Notes: generated by a model not told the origin, from the letters alone. A stretch of 64,000 nt of DNA from Bacteroidota bacterium (GCA_037133915.1 JBAXND010000013.1:27614-91613); one strand, 5' to 3'. Shown: positions 8,779 through 18,560, counted from the stretch's first letter. Numbers and translations are program-made.

Positions 8779-10359
8779 TTAATAACTACCTAAGCTTGCA
8801 TTCACAAACACCTCGTATTCGTATGTGATGGTCTTCTTTTCCTTTCCTGCCATACTTATCTCCCACTCTATTTTTGAATATGGATTCAGGAAGCTGTATT
8901 TACCGGATTTAGTAGATTTACCTCCGTCGCTTACAGATGTTATATTTGCAAGAATGTCCTTTTTTATATTGAGTAATATTTTTTTCTCCTGCATATTCTC
9001 AATATTCACCGTGCCTTTGATGGTGACTTTATTGTAGGATATCTTCCCAAGTTTCCGGACATTTTCTTCTTTCTTTATTTCCTCTTCCTTGTTCTTGATA
9101 ATGACATCGCCGGCTTTAGACAACTGGACAGAAATATTAGAACCTGTTGGTGTATATTTTATTCTGTCCTGCGCCAGCGGCTGCAGGTTTTCGTTCAGCA
9201 CAAATACCGGTGCAGTGGTAAACGGGTACACGGTAGTATTTGTAAGCTGCAATGAATGATAGACATCAAAGCGTTGCTCCGGGTCGTTACTGATGTAGCT
9301 GTATGAAGCATAGCTTACCACGTCGTTGATATTTACTTCGTACATATCTTTATAAGGAACTTTTACCGAGAAAATCTGAAACGTAGTTTTACTGTTCTTT
9401 GGCAGGGATGATTTTCCAAGCTTGTACATGTAGAGGTCGTTGGTTTTTTCGCCTTCTGTAGCATAATCGCCATAGTCGCTATAAACAGGCGTTTGAACAG
9501 GACTGCGGTCATTGGCAACAATAGCATTTTCATAGTACGACTGCGTTGCCTGCATTACATAACTGCTTGGAGTGGTGTTGGGGGCACTGAAAAGGGCCGA
9601 AAGAAAGTTCGAAGCAACCGGATCTTCGTCTTTATTGAATGCGAATTGCGGGCTGCCCACCGTTAGTGTCAAATCAGCTTCGTCAATATCTTCGGAATAA
9701 TTTTCGACGGTTGCTTTCATCTCAAGCTGCAGTTCTTCGGGACTCAGGATTTTAATGTTATAGGCAGGAAGCCATTGAATGCCGGGCTGCATGTAAATAA
9801 GTTTAATGTCGGCGTTGGCCGATGATTTTTCGAAAAATAGTTGAGCATTACGCGCCAGACTATCCACTTTCAGGTTTCCGAAAATTGCATCTTCAATAGT
9901 CACATCTATTACTGAAGATGTGGGTACATAAGAAATTCTTTTATCTCCAAGCTGCAGGCGTGCAATTCCGGTTGCAGGATAATAATCGGTAAGTTTTCCG
10001 CTGATTTCCCTGATATTTTTATCGGCAAGAACGCTTGTAAGCCTCACCTGACGGCCAACATTTGCCATAATAATATCGGAGATGCTTTGCGGACTTTTTG
10101 TTTTTTTAATGGTATCGGTAATGAAAACAACTTTTGTGATTTTAAGATCTTTGGCGGAGGAAAACCAAAATGTGCTAAGCAGCGGATGTGCGGGCAATTC
10201 AACTTTTGCCATGCCTTCTCTGACTTTCACACTACCTTCTTTCGTAATAAAGTAAGTGCCATTTTTAAACACGTTTACTGAAGTTGGCTTCAGGTCAACC
10301 TGTGCTGATGCCATTGCTATACTAAACAAGCAAATGCATGCAATCAGAATTTTTTTCAT
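8779..10359 (-). CDS. DUF4139 (MuiA-like) secreted protein
   Basis: This is a 526-residue protein with signal peptide MKKILIACICLFSIAMASA. I start at the ATG at 10359 because a start nine codons upstream would put charged residues before the signal. Residues about 25-110 resemble the N-terminal DUF4140 domain. The C-terminal two thirds match the DUF4139 / mucoidy-inhibitor family, with YMQPGIQWLPAYNIKI and the late SYNKVTIKG segment. The family has no settled biochemical function. The protein is expected in the periplasm or outer membrane. It has no operon partner. Confidence 0.8.
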   Translation of the reverse strand: MKKILIACICLFSIAMASAQVDLKPTSVNVFKNGTYFITKEGSVKVREGMAKVELPAHPLLSTFWFSSAKDLKITKVVFITDTIKKTKSPQSISDIIMANVGRQVRLTSVLADKNIREISGKLTDYYPATGIARLQLGDKRISYVPTSSVIDVTIEDAIFGNLKVDSLARNAQLFFEKSSANADIKLIYMQPGIQWLPAYNIKILSPEELQLEMKATVENYSEDIDEADLTLTVGSPQFAFNKDEDPVASNFLSALFSAPNTTPSSYVMQATQSYYENAIVANDRSPVQTPVYSDYGDYATEGEKTNDLYMYKLGKSSLPKNSKTTFQIFSVKVPYKDMYEVNINDVVSYASYSYISNDPEQRFDVYHSLQLTNTTVYPFTTAPVFVLNENLQPLAQDRIKYTPTGSNISVQLSKAGDVIIKNKEEEIKKEENVRKLGKISYNKVTIKGTVNIENMQEKKILLNIKKDILANITSVSDGGKSTKSGKYSFLNPYSKIEWEISMAGKEKKTITYEYEVFVNASLGSY

Positions 10360-10513
10360 AACGAAGTGCTTTTGATTTAAGCACAATTTTACGCTTTTGT
10401 ACTAAATAAACCTAAAAGTTCGCCAATAATTCCGCATACAGCTGATTATCAGACACAATAATAACAATCCTGAACAAGTCTATGGACAGAATGCCTGTTC
10501 ATTATCTGAAATA

Positions 10514-13054
10514 TTATTCAACTTTGACAATCGAAAAATGCTGGTTGAACTCTTCAGAAATAATGTACAGCAGGTAAGAACCGGGGTTAAGTTTTCCAAG
10601 AATGAGCGTCGTTGTGTTTTCATTCGCGGCAGGCGCCACAACCTCAGAGTACACATTACGACCGCTCATATCTGAAATAGTTATGAATGCCGGCGATTTC
10701 AGATGGCTATTGAATTTCACAAACAGATTTTCCCTGAACGGATTTGGCGAAATACTAATAATTGTCTGTTCATTTTCGAAGCAGCCAACAGCGGTCGGTT
10801 CAAACGTTTTCGAATTCCCGTTGTAATCAACCTGCACAAGTCTGTAATATGAAATTCCGGGCAGAGGGGACCTATCAAACCATTTGTAATCCTTTTGCGC
10901 AGCGCTGTTTCCTGCGCCTTTCAGTGTGTCAATGCCGGTCCAGTGGCGGGCATCGTTTGAACGTTGAATAATAAAGAAATCGTTGTTTGTTTCGGAGGCT
11001 GTTGTCCAGTTTAATTCAATTTCTGTTCCGGTACACTGAGCGTTGAAATCCACTAATTCTACCGGAAGTGGATTTGAAAACCCGTTTTTTGCGCCAATGG
11101 TTACCGGACTATAGGATGAGAAACCGGTTCCGGTGATATGACCGGTACCTCCACCGTCGTCAACAGCTGTTCCTTGCATGGCCGACCAAGCCAGATGACC
11201 TCTACAATCTTCGTAATGTGCAACACTCAGTTCCGAAAGATTATTTATACCACTTCGATTTGCATCTTTCCAGTAAAGTGTAAGATCGGGGAAGTTTGTT
11301 CCCATATTGCGTATTAACTCCCAGTATTCAACACCGCTGGCGTGGTCAAGGCCATAACACATATCAGAAGGTTCCCAGTTGGCCGGCGACGATTTATAAA
11401 AATATTCCGCTGTAAATGCATCGGATACATTGCTGCCCGGATCGCTCATTTCAATGGGTGCCCAAATAAAAGCTGTTCCCTGAATGTCGCCTGTTGGAAA
11501 CATAAAGGCATCATCGCCCACTTTTTGAACGGGTCCGTCAACAAAGCTCGTTGCAGACATTCCGGATGCTGTTGCCCCATCATTGAATACCAGGGGAAAA
11601 ATATTATTTGAGCGCAGCGCACCTGAGATAAATGAAACAGAAGCGTTAATATACGCCGCTGATCCCAGTTCAACAATATTTCTGTCGCCCGTATTTACCT
11701 GTAGCAATTGAAGAATATTGCCGGCGGTCGGTATTTCGGGACCTGTTGTAACCGGATTTCGGTATACAATATTGACTTTATTATTAAATGACGGAGCCTC
11801 GTCAAAGGAGCCCAAATACCTTGTAATTGTAGCATTTTCAGCCAGACTGATACCTGAAGCGTCACTAATTTCACCAAGTTTAAGAATGAGAGAATCAGAA
11901 ATTTGAGGAGCACCGATAATGCTAAGTCCGCTGCTATTATTTACTTCAAGATTCGAAAAATGAGAATTTCCGGAAATTGATTGCGCCGCACTTCCGGCGA
12001 ACGCCACAGTTCCGGCACCCGGATTGAAGGTTCCATTATCGTCCCAGTTCCCGTATACAGTGAGATTATTGGTTCCTGAAATATCAAGTGTACCACTATT
12101 AATTGTAATATTCCGGCAAACCGCTCCAGTAGAATTTATAAGTGGATGAAACGGGCTCCCAACCTGCAAAATTTGAATATCGGTGGTTACTGAAGGGACG
12201 TTCCCACTCAGGCACCAATTAGCGGAATTGAACCAATCGGAATTGCTGCTGCCCTGCCATGCGCCCGTGGGAGAAACGGCAATAAAATCGCTGGTTACAG
12301 CAGCAGCATCCCCACAATTATTGCTTGCTATCAGACTGTACCGACCTGATTTTGCAGGAAGTAACGAAGCAATTGTAGGGTTTTGGCTTGATGAGGCGAA
12401 TCCATCCGGGCCGGTCCAGTTCCAGGCTATCTTGCTCCAAACGGTTCCGTTGGTTGCATTGCCCGAAAAATCAATATTGCTGCCGGCACACAGAGCAGTT
12501 CCCGAGGTACCAACGGTAACAGCCGATGGCAGAGTTCCACTGCCGACATTCCCGGCATTTAGAATTAATGAATAGGGTGTTGAGACACCGTCGACAATGT
12601 CGCTCCATCCGACAGGAAACACCAAACCGGCTGATGCACTTCGTTTGTATTTAAACCTAAGATTCAGCAAAGTACCTGCTGTAACTGCAGGATAAGATGC
12701 ACCGCTCGTCCAACTATACCAGATTGAAGGAGGAAAATCATCGTCGCCCGGCCAATAAAAAATATTAGGTGATGGAAAAGATGCATGGACATCTGAAATA
12801 TCCAGGAACTCAAGAACACTGGTGTCAGACACTTCGAGCATGAGTGAAATAGCCGAAACATTGGGCTGGTTCAATCCCGAGAAGGAAAGCGGAATTGAAA
12901 TCGTATCACCGGGGCATGCAGTGGCGGAGCCAACTGTAAGTGTGCATTCTGAGGGCTGAGAAAAGGCATTGTAAAAGTTGAATGCTGCTATAAACACAGC
13001 AATTGCAAATTTCAATCGATTATGGCTGTTGCCATTTGGTTTCTGAATTCTCAT
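10514..13054 (-). CDS. T9SS-sorted protein with an N-terminal cohesin-like domain
   Basis: This 846-residue protein has a signal segment at residues 15-33. Residues 34-175 look like a cohesin-type beta domain (CPGDTISIPLSFSG, then MLEVSDTSVLEFLD, as in dockerin-binding modules). An Ig-like stretch follows, then the DW..NW beta repeat block (WFNSANWCLSGNVP) also present in the first gene of the window. The C-terminal 100 residues are a T9SS sorting domain from ISPNPFREN. Similarity to the 2-1993 gene extends through the last 350 residues, so the two are paralogues. Without a dockerin partner in view, a cohesin role is only a fold-level guess. Confidence 0.85.
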   Translation of the reverse strand: MRIQKPNGNSHNRLKFAIAVFIAAFNFYNAFSQPSECTLTVGSATACPGDTISIPLSFSGLNQPNVSAISLMLEVSDTSVLEFLDISDVHASFPSPNIFYWPGDDDFPPSIWYSWTSGASYPAVTAGTLLNLRFKYKRSASAGLVFPVGWSDIVDGVSTPYSLILNAGNVGSGTLPSAVTVGTSGTALCAGSNIDFSGNATNGTVWSKIAWNWTGPDGFASSSQNPTIASLLPAKSGRYSLIASNNCGDAAAVTSDFIAVSPTGAWQGSSNSDWFNSANWCLSGNVPSVTTDIQILQVGSPFHPLINSTGAVCRNITINSGTLDISGTNNLTVYGNWDDNGTFNPGAGTVAFAGSAAQSISGNSHFSNLEVNNSSGLSIIGAPQISDSLILKLGEISDASGISLAENATITRYLGSFDEAPSFNNKVNIVYRNPVTTGPEIPTAGNILQLLQVNTGDRNIVELGSAAYINASVSFISGALRSNNIFPLVFNDGATASGMSATSFVDGPVQKVGDDAFMFPTGDIQGTAFIWAPIEMSDPGSNVSDAFTAEYFYKSSPANWEPSDMCYGLDHASGVEYWELIRNMGTNFPDLTLYWKDANRSGINNLSELSVAHYEDCRGHLAWSAMQGTAVDDGGGTGHITGTGFSSYSPVTIGAKNGFSNPLPVELVDFNAQCTGTEIELNWTTASETNNDFFIIQRSNDARHWTGIDTLKGAGNSAAQKDYKWFDRSPLPGISYYRLVQVDYNGNSKTFEPTAVGCFENEQTIISISPNPFRENLFVKFNSHLKSPAFITISDMSGRNVYSEVVAPAANENTTTLILGKLNPGSYLLYIISEEFNQHFSIVKVE

Positions 13055-13663
13055 GCGTATTTTTTTTTATTTATTAATACTTGTAATGTGAAGTATATTC
13101 CATTGAAGCATCATTCAATGCAGTTGGCGCCCACAGTGGTTGATTGTGGTGTTGCAGAATTAAATAAACGGGATAACTACTCAGAAAAGCGCGGCGCCTC
13201 TGCAGTATTGTAAATTCGTCGAATAATCGGGAATTACCCGTAATACAGGCTTTCATAACACTGATGAATTAAAAGGCAAGGTTTTTCAGTCAAATACCTT
13301 AAATAATTCACTCAGCCGGGTGTATCAGTCACCCACATTCGATTGATTGCGGCAACAGAAAATGTCCTGATAAGAAGAAATTCTGACAGGGTTCCAATCC
13401 TAATTGTGCAAAAATACAATTTATTTTATAAAATGTGATGGATTACAATATTTTTAATGTAGTTGATATTTAAACACTAATCATATTTATTCAAGTTAGT
13501 TTTCGCGAAATAAATCAAAGGAAATTCATTCCGGAAAAAATAAAGAAGTTCGGCGAGCTGCATAAATCATATTACATTTACAGCATTAAACGAAGGTTTC
13601 GGATTATCAATTTTAAGAACCTCAATATCTGAAGCACTTATTTGAATTATAATACAAGCGTTC
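13055..13663. other. 609-bp intergenic region between divergent genes
   Basis: No open frame here looks coding. CAAAAATA on the plus strand near 13413 reads as TATTTTTG on the minus strand, a possible -7 element for the 13054 gene, though it would give a leader of about 350 bases. A short palindrome TTTCGCGAAA lies at 13501-13510. Nothing else was recognised. Confidence 0.5.
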
Positions 13664-14389
13664 ATGTCAGAAAAAAAAGGAGTGTTATACCTGTTGCCTG
13701 CACCGCTCGACCCTGAATTCAGCTATGCCGTACTTCCGCAGCAAAGCCTTGATATTATTGCAGGACTTGACGAATTTATCGCAGAGGAAGAAAAAACTGC
13801 CCGGCGTTTTTTAAAAAAGTTAGACCGGAACCGGGATATTGACAAAGTGGTCTTTCATATATACAACGAACATTCAAACGCAAGTGAAATCCCGGGTATG
13901 TTAGCTTCTGTTTTGAATGGCAAGAATATAGGAATTCTTTCAGAGGCGGGGCTTCCATGCATTGCCGACCCGGGTGCTGCAGTGGTAGCTTGTGCACATG
14001 CACTATTTATAAAAGTTGTTCCGTTGAGCGGACCTTCATCCATAATACTTGCATTGATCAGTGCAGGCTTCAACGGTCAGAATTTTTCATTTAACGGTTA
14101 TCTTCCGATTGATAGGCCGGTGCGTGAAAAAAGAATTCGTGAGCTGGAAGCACTTGCGCTTACGCGAAAGCAGACGCAGATTTTTATGGAAACGCCCTAC
14201 AGGAATAACCAGATGCTGGAATCTATTCTGAAAATCTGTAAAAGTGAGACGATGTTATGTATTGCAGCCTGCATCAGCATGCCGAATGAATTTATACGAA
14301 CCATGAGTATTGCCGATTGGCGACTGTCGGTTCCCGACCTGAACAAAAAGCCCTGCGTGTTTGTGATTGGAAAGAGTCGGGAGTCGTGA
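13664..14389 (+). CDS. RsmI-like SAM-dependent methyltransferase (tetrapyrrole methylase family)
   Basis: This 241-residue protein has the tetrapyrrole-methylase fold: N-terminal VLYLLPAPLDP, the central NIGILSEAGLPCIADPGA loop characteristic of RsmI, then PLSGPSSIILALISAGFNG and FNGYLP. RsmI 2'-O-methylates C1402 of 16S rRNA. Many Bacteroidota carry a second, shorter RsmI-like protein of about this length, which this resembles, so the exact target is not certain. The last five residues and the stop codon (KSRES-stop) are encoded by the first copies of a GAGTCGK heptad repeat that begins at 14374, so the C-terminus has been redefined by repeat insertion or expansion. Confidence 0.8.
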   Translation: MSEKKGVLYLLPAPLDPEFSYAVLPQQSLDIIAGLDEFIAEEEKTARRFLKKLDRNRDIDKVVFHIYNEHSNASEIPGMLASVLNGKNIGILSEAGLPCIADPGAAVVACAHALFIKVVPLSGPSSIILALISAGFNGQNFSFNGYLPIDRPVREKRIRELEALALTRKQTQIFMETPYRNNQMLESILKICKSETMLCIAACISMPNEFIRTMSIADWRLSVPDLNKKPCVFVIGKSRES

Positions 14390-14408
14390 GTCGGGAGTCG
14401 TGAGTCAA
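14374..14408 (+). repeat. Heptad tandem repeat, five GAGTCNN units
   Basis: The units GAGTCGG, GAGTCGT, GAGTCGG, GAGTCGT and GAGTCAA run head to tail across the stop codon of the methyltransferase gene. The same heptad occurs at 24799 and 40485. Confidence 0.9.
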
Positions 14409-14418
14409 GAGAGAAAAG

Positions 14419-14907
14419 TTAAAGTTTCTGGAGGAAGATTACTTTGTCGTCGCCATCGTCATAGAAATCTTTAAGATTGGCAGCTTCAATATAACCGCAT
14501 ATCAGATACAGCGTTCGTGTCGGGATGTATTTGTCGGTGGATGAAGTATCGAGCCATAATTTTTTCCCGCCAAGTTTGCGGCAACCGTCTTCGGTAAAAC
14601 GAATCAGTTTTTTGCCAATTCCTTTTCCGCGAAATTCATTCAGAACTGCCATCCAGTAGAAGTCGAAGCTGTCTTTGGTGCATGGAGTGGGTCCGTAACA
14701 GGCATAAGCAATGGTTTTCCCGTTAAGGTCTGCAAAAATAAAATGGTATCCGCTTTGAACACCTTTACTGAGACGTTCTTCCACAAGCTCCACTGCAACA
14801 TCGATTTCATAATCATGAAAAAAGCCTGTTGACTCTGTTATCTCGCGCACAGCATCAGGATCGGCTGGCAGCACAGTATCACGAAAGGTAATATCAAGTT
14901 CAGTCAT
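14419..14907 (-). CDS. GNAT-family N-acetyltransferase
   Basis: This 162-residue GNAT protein has the acetyl-CoA loop EFRGKGIGKKLI (R/Q-x-x-G-x-G/A), preceded by the strand FDFYWMAVL and followed by LWLDTSSTDKY and a C-terminal CGYIEAA strand. The ATG at 14907 is preferred; the longer reading uses a TTG. It lies 27 bases after the ATP-grasp gene on the same strand and is very probably cotranscribed with it. The substrate is not evident. Because the ATP-grasp partner has a paralogue beside a lysine 2,3-aminomutase (33119), an amine or amino-acid conjugate is a reasonable hypothesis, which I hold as inference only. Confidence 0.82.
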   Translation of the reverse strand: MTELDITFRDTVLPADPDAVREITESTGFFHDYEIDVAVELVEERLSKGVQSGYHFIFADLNGKTIAYACYGPTPCTKDSFDFYWMAVLNEFRGKGIGKKLIRFTEDGCRKLGGKKLWLDTSSTDKYIPTRTLYLICGYIEAANLKDFYDDGDDKVIFLQKL

Positions 14908-14934
14908 GGCAGTCAAAATTTATTTCAACATAAT

Positions 14935-15924
14935 TTAGAAAACATTCATATCGTCGATAATGCGGCTTATGACCTCAGCGCCGGACAGACCTGCCCGGCT
15001 TGCCGCGGCAACAAAACCACTGTCGGGCGAAATGCATGGGTTGGCATTGATTTCAAGCACATAGGGTTTTCCGGCGGCATCAATTCTAAAGTCGACACGC
15101 ACGTAGCCTTTCAGATTAAAAGCATTCCAGCAGTCGCCGCAGATTTTTCTCAATTCGGCCAGCAGGGGTTCGTCGGCCGGTGTAAAATCAAAACTTCTGT
15201 TGGAATGATGATATTCGTATGATGACTCGTCCCATTTGGAGCGGTATCCTACAATCTTCAGCATTTCGTCCGTATATCCGTCGAAGCGGATTTCTGCCTG
15301 CGGAAGTACGTTAAAACCATCTTTTCTGCCCAGCATAGAAATATTAAATTCGCGACCGTCAATAAATTCTTCTGCAAAGCACAGTTCGCCGCGGTTTTTG
15401 CGAAGCAATAATTCCGCTGCTATTTCATCGACGGAGGTGAGTAATTTCATGGTATGCTCATCAAGACCCACAGAGGCATGTTCCCAAAGGGATTTGATGA
15501 TATAGCGTGTACCATCGTTTTTCGGCAGGTTGTGTATTTGACCGGGAGCAATAAAGCGTGGTGTAGGAATACCGGCAAATGCCATCAGCTTTTTTGAGAC
15601 AATTTTATTGGAAGTAAGATAAATCGCTTCGGCCGGGCTGCCGGTATAATTCACCCTGAGGACGTCAAAAATGTCGGGTGCAAGATGCACCAGGCGACCT
15701 GTACCACCGGCTGTTTCAACGAGATTCACTACGAAATCAGGCTGCATTTCTTTCACCAGCGAAATGCTATCATTCATATTGAATGTGAATGGCATTACGA
15801 CGGGATAATAACCCAACAACACGAGTTCTTTCCTGAAAAATTCGGCTTCGTCGAGCACGTCCAGCTCATCGGCCGGAGCGTCGGGCGGGATTTCGCTGTG
15901 AAAAATGATTACCTTATTATTCAT
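14935..15924 (-). CDS. ATP-grasp ligase of the D-Ala-D-Ala ligase type
   Basis: This 329-residue ATP-grasp protein has an N-terminal lobe with MQPDFVVNLVE, the central domain with RYIIKSLWEHAS (ATP lysine) and CFAEEFIDGREFNIS, and the metal-binding end VDFRID...PYVLEINANPCIS. In this family the E-x-N pair binds magnesium and ATP. It is clearly related to the protein at 34449 (both have EEF(I/L)xGREF and an ExNPxx end) and to peptidoglycan D-Ala-D-Ala ligase, but it lacks other cell-wall genes as neighbours. Its partner is a GNAT acetyltransferase. It probably forms a peptide or amide bond on an amino-acid substrate; the substrate is unknown. Confidence 0.82.
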   Translation of the reverse strand: MNNKVIIFHSEIPPDAPADELDVLDEAEFFRKELVLLGYYPVVMPFTFNMNDSISLVKEMQPDFVVNLVETAGGTGRLVHLAPDIFDVLRVNYTGSPAEAIYLTSNKIVSKKLMAFAGIPTPRFIAPGQIHNLPKNDGTRYIIKSLWEHASVGLDEHTMKLLTSVDEIAAELLLRKNRGELCFAEEFIDGREFNISMLGRKDGFNVLPQAEIRFDGYTDEMLKIVGYRSKWDESSYEYHHSNRSFDFTPADEPLLAELRKICGDCWNAFNLKGYVRVDFRIDAAGKPYVLEINANPCISPDSGFVAAASRAGLSGAEVISRIIDDMNVF

Positions 15925-16072
15925 TACAACGAGGGTTGAAAAAATGAAGGCATATAATGATAACTAAGAACTAAAAATTAAAATGAAGGGTTGCACTATT
16001 GTGTAAAGCCAATTGCGAAATGTTGTAAAACCTAAAGAAACAGACACATCGACCATTAATCGAATCAGCTAA

Positions 16073-17587
16073 TTACCTGATAAACCTGAACATATTGCCC
16101 CACCTGATTTTGCCGTTGAAGAGTTCTTTATTCTGGTCTAAACTCAGCCATACAAAAACAGCTTTGCCCACGATATGATCTTCGGGTACAAATCCCCAAA
16201 AACGCGAGTCGGCACTGTTGTGTCTGTTATCGCCCATCATCCAGTAATAGCCCATTTTAAACGTATATTTATCGGTAGGTCTTCCGTTAATAATAATTTT
16301 GTCGCCTTCCACTTTCAGGTCATTGCCTTCATAAATGCGTATGATGCGGTCGTAGAGTAAAATATTCTTTTTGTTAAGGGAGATAGTAACGCCTTTTTCG
16401 GGCAAATAGATGGGTCCGAAGTTATCTTCATTCCAGGGATACACAGAGTCGAAGGGGAAAATATAAGGTGCCCACTGCCCTTTCGGGCTTACAAATTTTT
16501 CGACTTTGGCAACGTTCATTTGCTGACCGATAAGAGCAGCGGCAGCATCGGTGAGGGTAACCAGAAACTTGTTTGCATCCACCTGATAAATTTCTTCGGT
16601 GATATCATACGTTTGGATAAAACGTGCAGAAATGCGGCTGCTGTCTTTGGTTGTAACAATATACTTGTATTCCTTTTTCCCGACATTGGGCAACTCTTTC
16701 CCATTGATATATACAATCTGATTTTTGATTTGAAGGCTGTCGCCCGGAATTCCGATACATCTTTTGATATAGTTTTCTCTTTTATCAACGGGACGCGCAA
16801 TAATATCGCCATAAACACGCTTGTTGCGCCATACTTCGCTATGTCCGTTTTCGCGGACCAGCGCATAATAGCTACGATTCTGAACGTTGAGAGCCACAGT
16901 ATCGCCGTCGGGATAATTGAATACCACCACGTCGTTATTTTTGACATTCTGAAATCCAGGGAAGCGGTAATAAGGCAGTTTGATCCATTCGAGATAAGAG
17001 CGTGTATCTTTGGTAAGCGGCATAGTATGGTGTGCAAACGGGAATGACAGCGGGGTCATGGGAACGCGGGGACCGTAATTTACTTTACTCACGAACAGGT
17101 AATCGCCCACAAGCAGTGTTTTTTCCATTGAAGATGTAGGAATGGTGTAAGCTTCGATAAAAAAAGTACGGATTATGGTGGCGGCAATTACCGCGAAAAT
17201 AATGGCATCGGCCCATTCGCGTACAGCCGATTTTTTTATTGGTTTTCTTTTAACGGGATCGAGATAAGGCATTTTGTCAATGAAGCCGAGCCATGGCAGA
17301 TAGAAGAATGGAAACATCACGGCAAGTGCATGAGCGCCCAATCCGAATTTATTGAAGCATTTCACAACTTCCACAATCATGAGCAGAATCGTGAACACAT
17401 TGATAAAGGGAATGATGATGAAAATAAACCACCACATTGGTTTTTTGATAATGCGAAGCCAGATATAAAAATTGAAAAATGGAATGAGTACATACCAGCC
17501 CTTCTGACCGGATTTCTCAAATACTTTCCATAAACCGGCAATAAACAGTGCCGTGAAAATTAGTGTGATAATTGCGTATGCGCTCAT
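16073..17587 (-). CDS. lepB: Signal peptidase I with extra N-terminal membrane domain
   Basis: This 504-residue protein is the serine/lysine signal peptidase that removes Sec signal peptides at the periplasmic face. Residues 1-110 form an extra membrane domain of the DUF5684 type (about three segments between residues 3 and 100), common in Bacteroidota LepB. The peptidase has its own transmembrane anchor (about 126-146). The catalytic serine is S153 in IPTSSME and the general-base lysine is K275 in NYIKRCIGIPGD. The C-terminal box MMGDNRHNSADSRFWG is intact. A long insertion of about 100 residues lies between box D and box E. It is monocistronic. Confidence 0.93.
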   Translation of the reverse strand: MSAYAIITLIFTALFIAGLWKVFEKSGQKGWYVLIPFFNFYIWLRIIKKPMWWFIFIIIPFINVFTILLMIVEVVKCFNKFGLGAHALAVMFPFFYLPWLGFIDKMPYLDPVKRKPIKKSAVREWADAIIFAVIAATIIRTFFIEAYTIPTSSMEKTLLVGDYLFVSKVNYGPRVPMTPLSFPFAHHTMPLTKDTRSYLEWIKLPYYRFPGFQNVKNNDVVVFNYPDGDTVALNVQNRSYYALVRENGHSEVWRNKRVYGDIIARPVDKRENYIKRCIGIPGDSLQIKNQIVYINGKELPNVGKKEYKYIVTTKDSSRISARFIQTYDITEEIYQVDANKFLVTLTDAAAALIGQQMNVAKVEKFVSPKGQWAPYIFPFDSVYPWNEDNFGPIYLPEKGVTISLNKKNILLYDRIIRIYEGNDLKVEGDKIIINGRPTDKYTFKMGYYWMMGDNRHNSADSRFWGFVPEDHIVGKAVFVWLSLDQNKELFNGKIRWGNMFRFIR

Positions 17588-17890
17588 AGTGGTTACTTTA
17601 ATAATATAGAATTGCCTGCATTTTAACCGAACATAAAACGTTCGTTTTTGGAAATAATTGCAAACGTAGTAAAAAACAGACAGATTTCAGGCTTCCGTGG
17701 TCAAAAATTCGAGTTTGGCCAGGACACGAACCGGACAAATTGCCGGAAAGCGACATCAAAAATTACAATATTGCATTTAAAACTGCTGTCGTCGGCATTT
17801 CAGGCGATTCATTACCATTTGAGGGATAGCATGAAATGCTGACATGATAACAATTAGTAAAAAAAATGCCGCTGTTTTTCCAAATGTTTA

Positions 17891-17898
17891 TATTTTTG
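17891..17898 (+). promoter_or_regulatory. -7 promoter element of the 17926 gene
   Basis: TATTTTTG (17891-17898) matches TAnnTTTG and gives a leader of about 20 bases. The -33 element upstream is poor. Confidence 0.4.
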
Positions 17899-17925
17899 CA
17901 ATGCTTGAACATAAAAAAGAAAAAC

Positions 17926-18480
17926 ATGAATAAGAAAGTTTTCACCTCACGCTTTTGGTTAGTACTCACAATTATTGCAACCGGTGCAGCAATGCGCCTT
18001 GTGCCCCACTGGCCTAATTTCACTCCTATTGCTGCTATTGCTTTATTTGGCGGCGCCTATATGACACGTAAACATCTTGCTTTTATTATTCCGATAGCAG
18101 CCATGCTGTTAAGCGATTTATTCCTTGGCTTTCACTCAACAATGATTGCCGTTTATATTGGTTTTGCTATTACCGTATCGTTAGGACTGTTGATTGCCCG
18201 GAAGCCTAAAGCGCTGAATATTGTTGCTGCATCATTTGCGTCAACTGTTATATTTTTCCTCATTACCAATTTTGGTTCATGGCTCAGCGACCCGATGTAC
18301 GCTAAAGATTTTACCGGTCTGATGCAATCGTATGTTGCAGGTCTGGCATTTTTCAACGACGGCGCTCAGGGCATTTCATTCTTTGTGAACAGTCTGGTGG
18401 GCGATTTGTTCTACAACACTGTGTTCTTTGGTGTTTTCTACCTTGCGAAACTCAGGTTTCCTGTTCTGGCGAAAGCATAA
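17926..18480 (+). CDS. DUF6580-like integral membrane protein
   Basis: This 184-residue, very hydrophobic protein has about five membrane segments and the conserved motifs PHWPNFTPIAAIALFGGAY near the N-terminus and ITNFGSW in the middle. It matches the Bacteroidota DUF6580 family, which resembles the S-components of ECF transporters, so uptake of a small nutrient is possible; no energising subunits are nearby. The start MNKKVF at 17926 is chosen because it places the first membrane helix near the N-terminus and lies just downstream of a TATTTTTG element; the longer reading would begin upstream of that promoter. A perfect terminator follows. Confidence 0.75.
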   Translation: MNKKVFTSRFWLVLTIIATGAAMRLVPHWPNFTPIAAIALFGGAYMTRKHLAFIIPIAAMLLSDLFLGFHSTMIAVYIGFAITVSLGLLIARKPKALNIVAASFASTVIFFLITNFGSWLSDPMYAKDFTGLMQSYVAGLAFFNDGAQGISFFVNSLVGDLFYNTVFFGVFYLAKLRFPVLAKA

Positions 18481-18495
18481 TAACATATTCTTACG

Positions 18496-18530
18496 AAAAA
18501 AAGCTGTCTCGTAAAGAGACAGCTTTTTTT
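18496..18530 (+). terminator. Rho-independent terminator
   Basis: The arms 18496-18510 and 18516-18530 are perfectly complementary (core GCTGTCTC / GAGACAGC), with a GTAAA loop and flanking A- and T-runs, so it can work in both directions between convergent genes. Confidence 0.92.
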
Positions 18531-18560
18531 GTTTACACTCCAGCTTTTTGCAGTAATTGA

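Noticed and set aside
16516..17047. Long open frames (173-175 residues) inside the lepB region
   Set aside because: They lie antisense or out of frame to a complete signal peptidase whose motifs are all intact.
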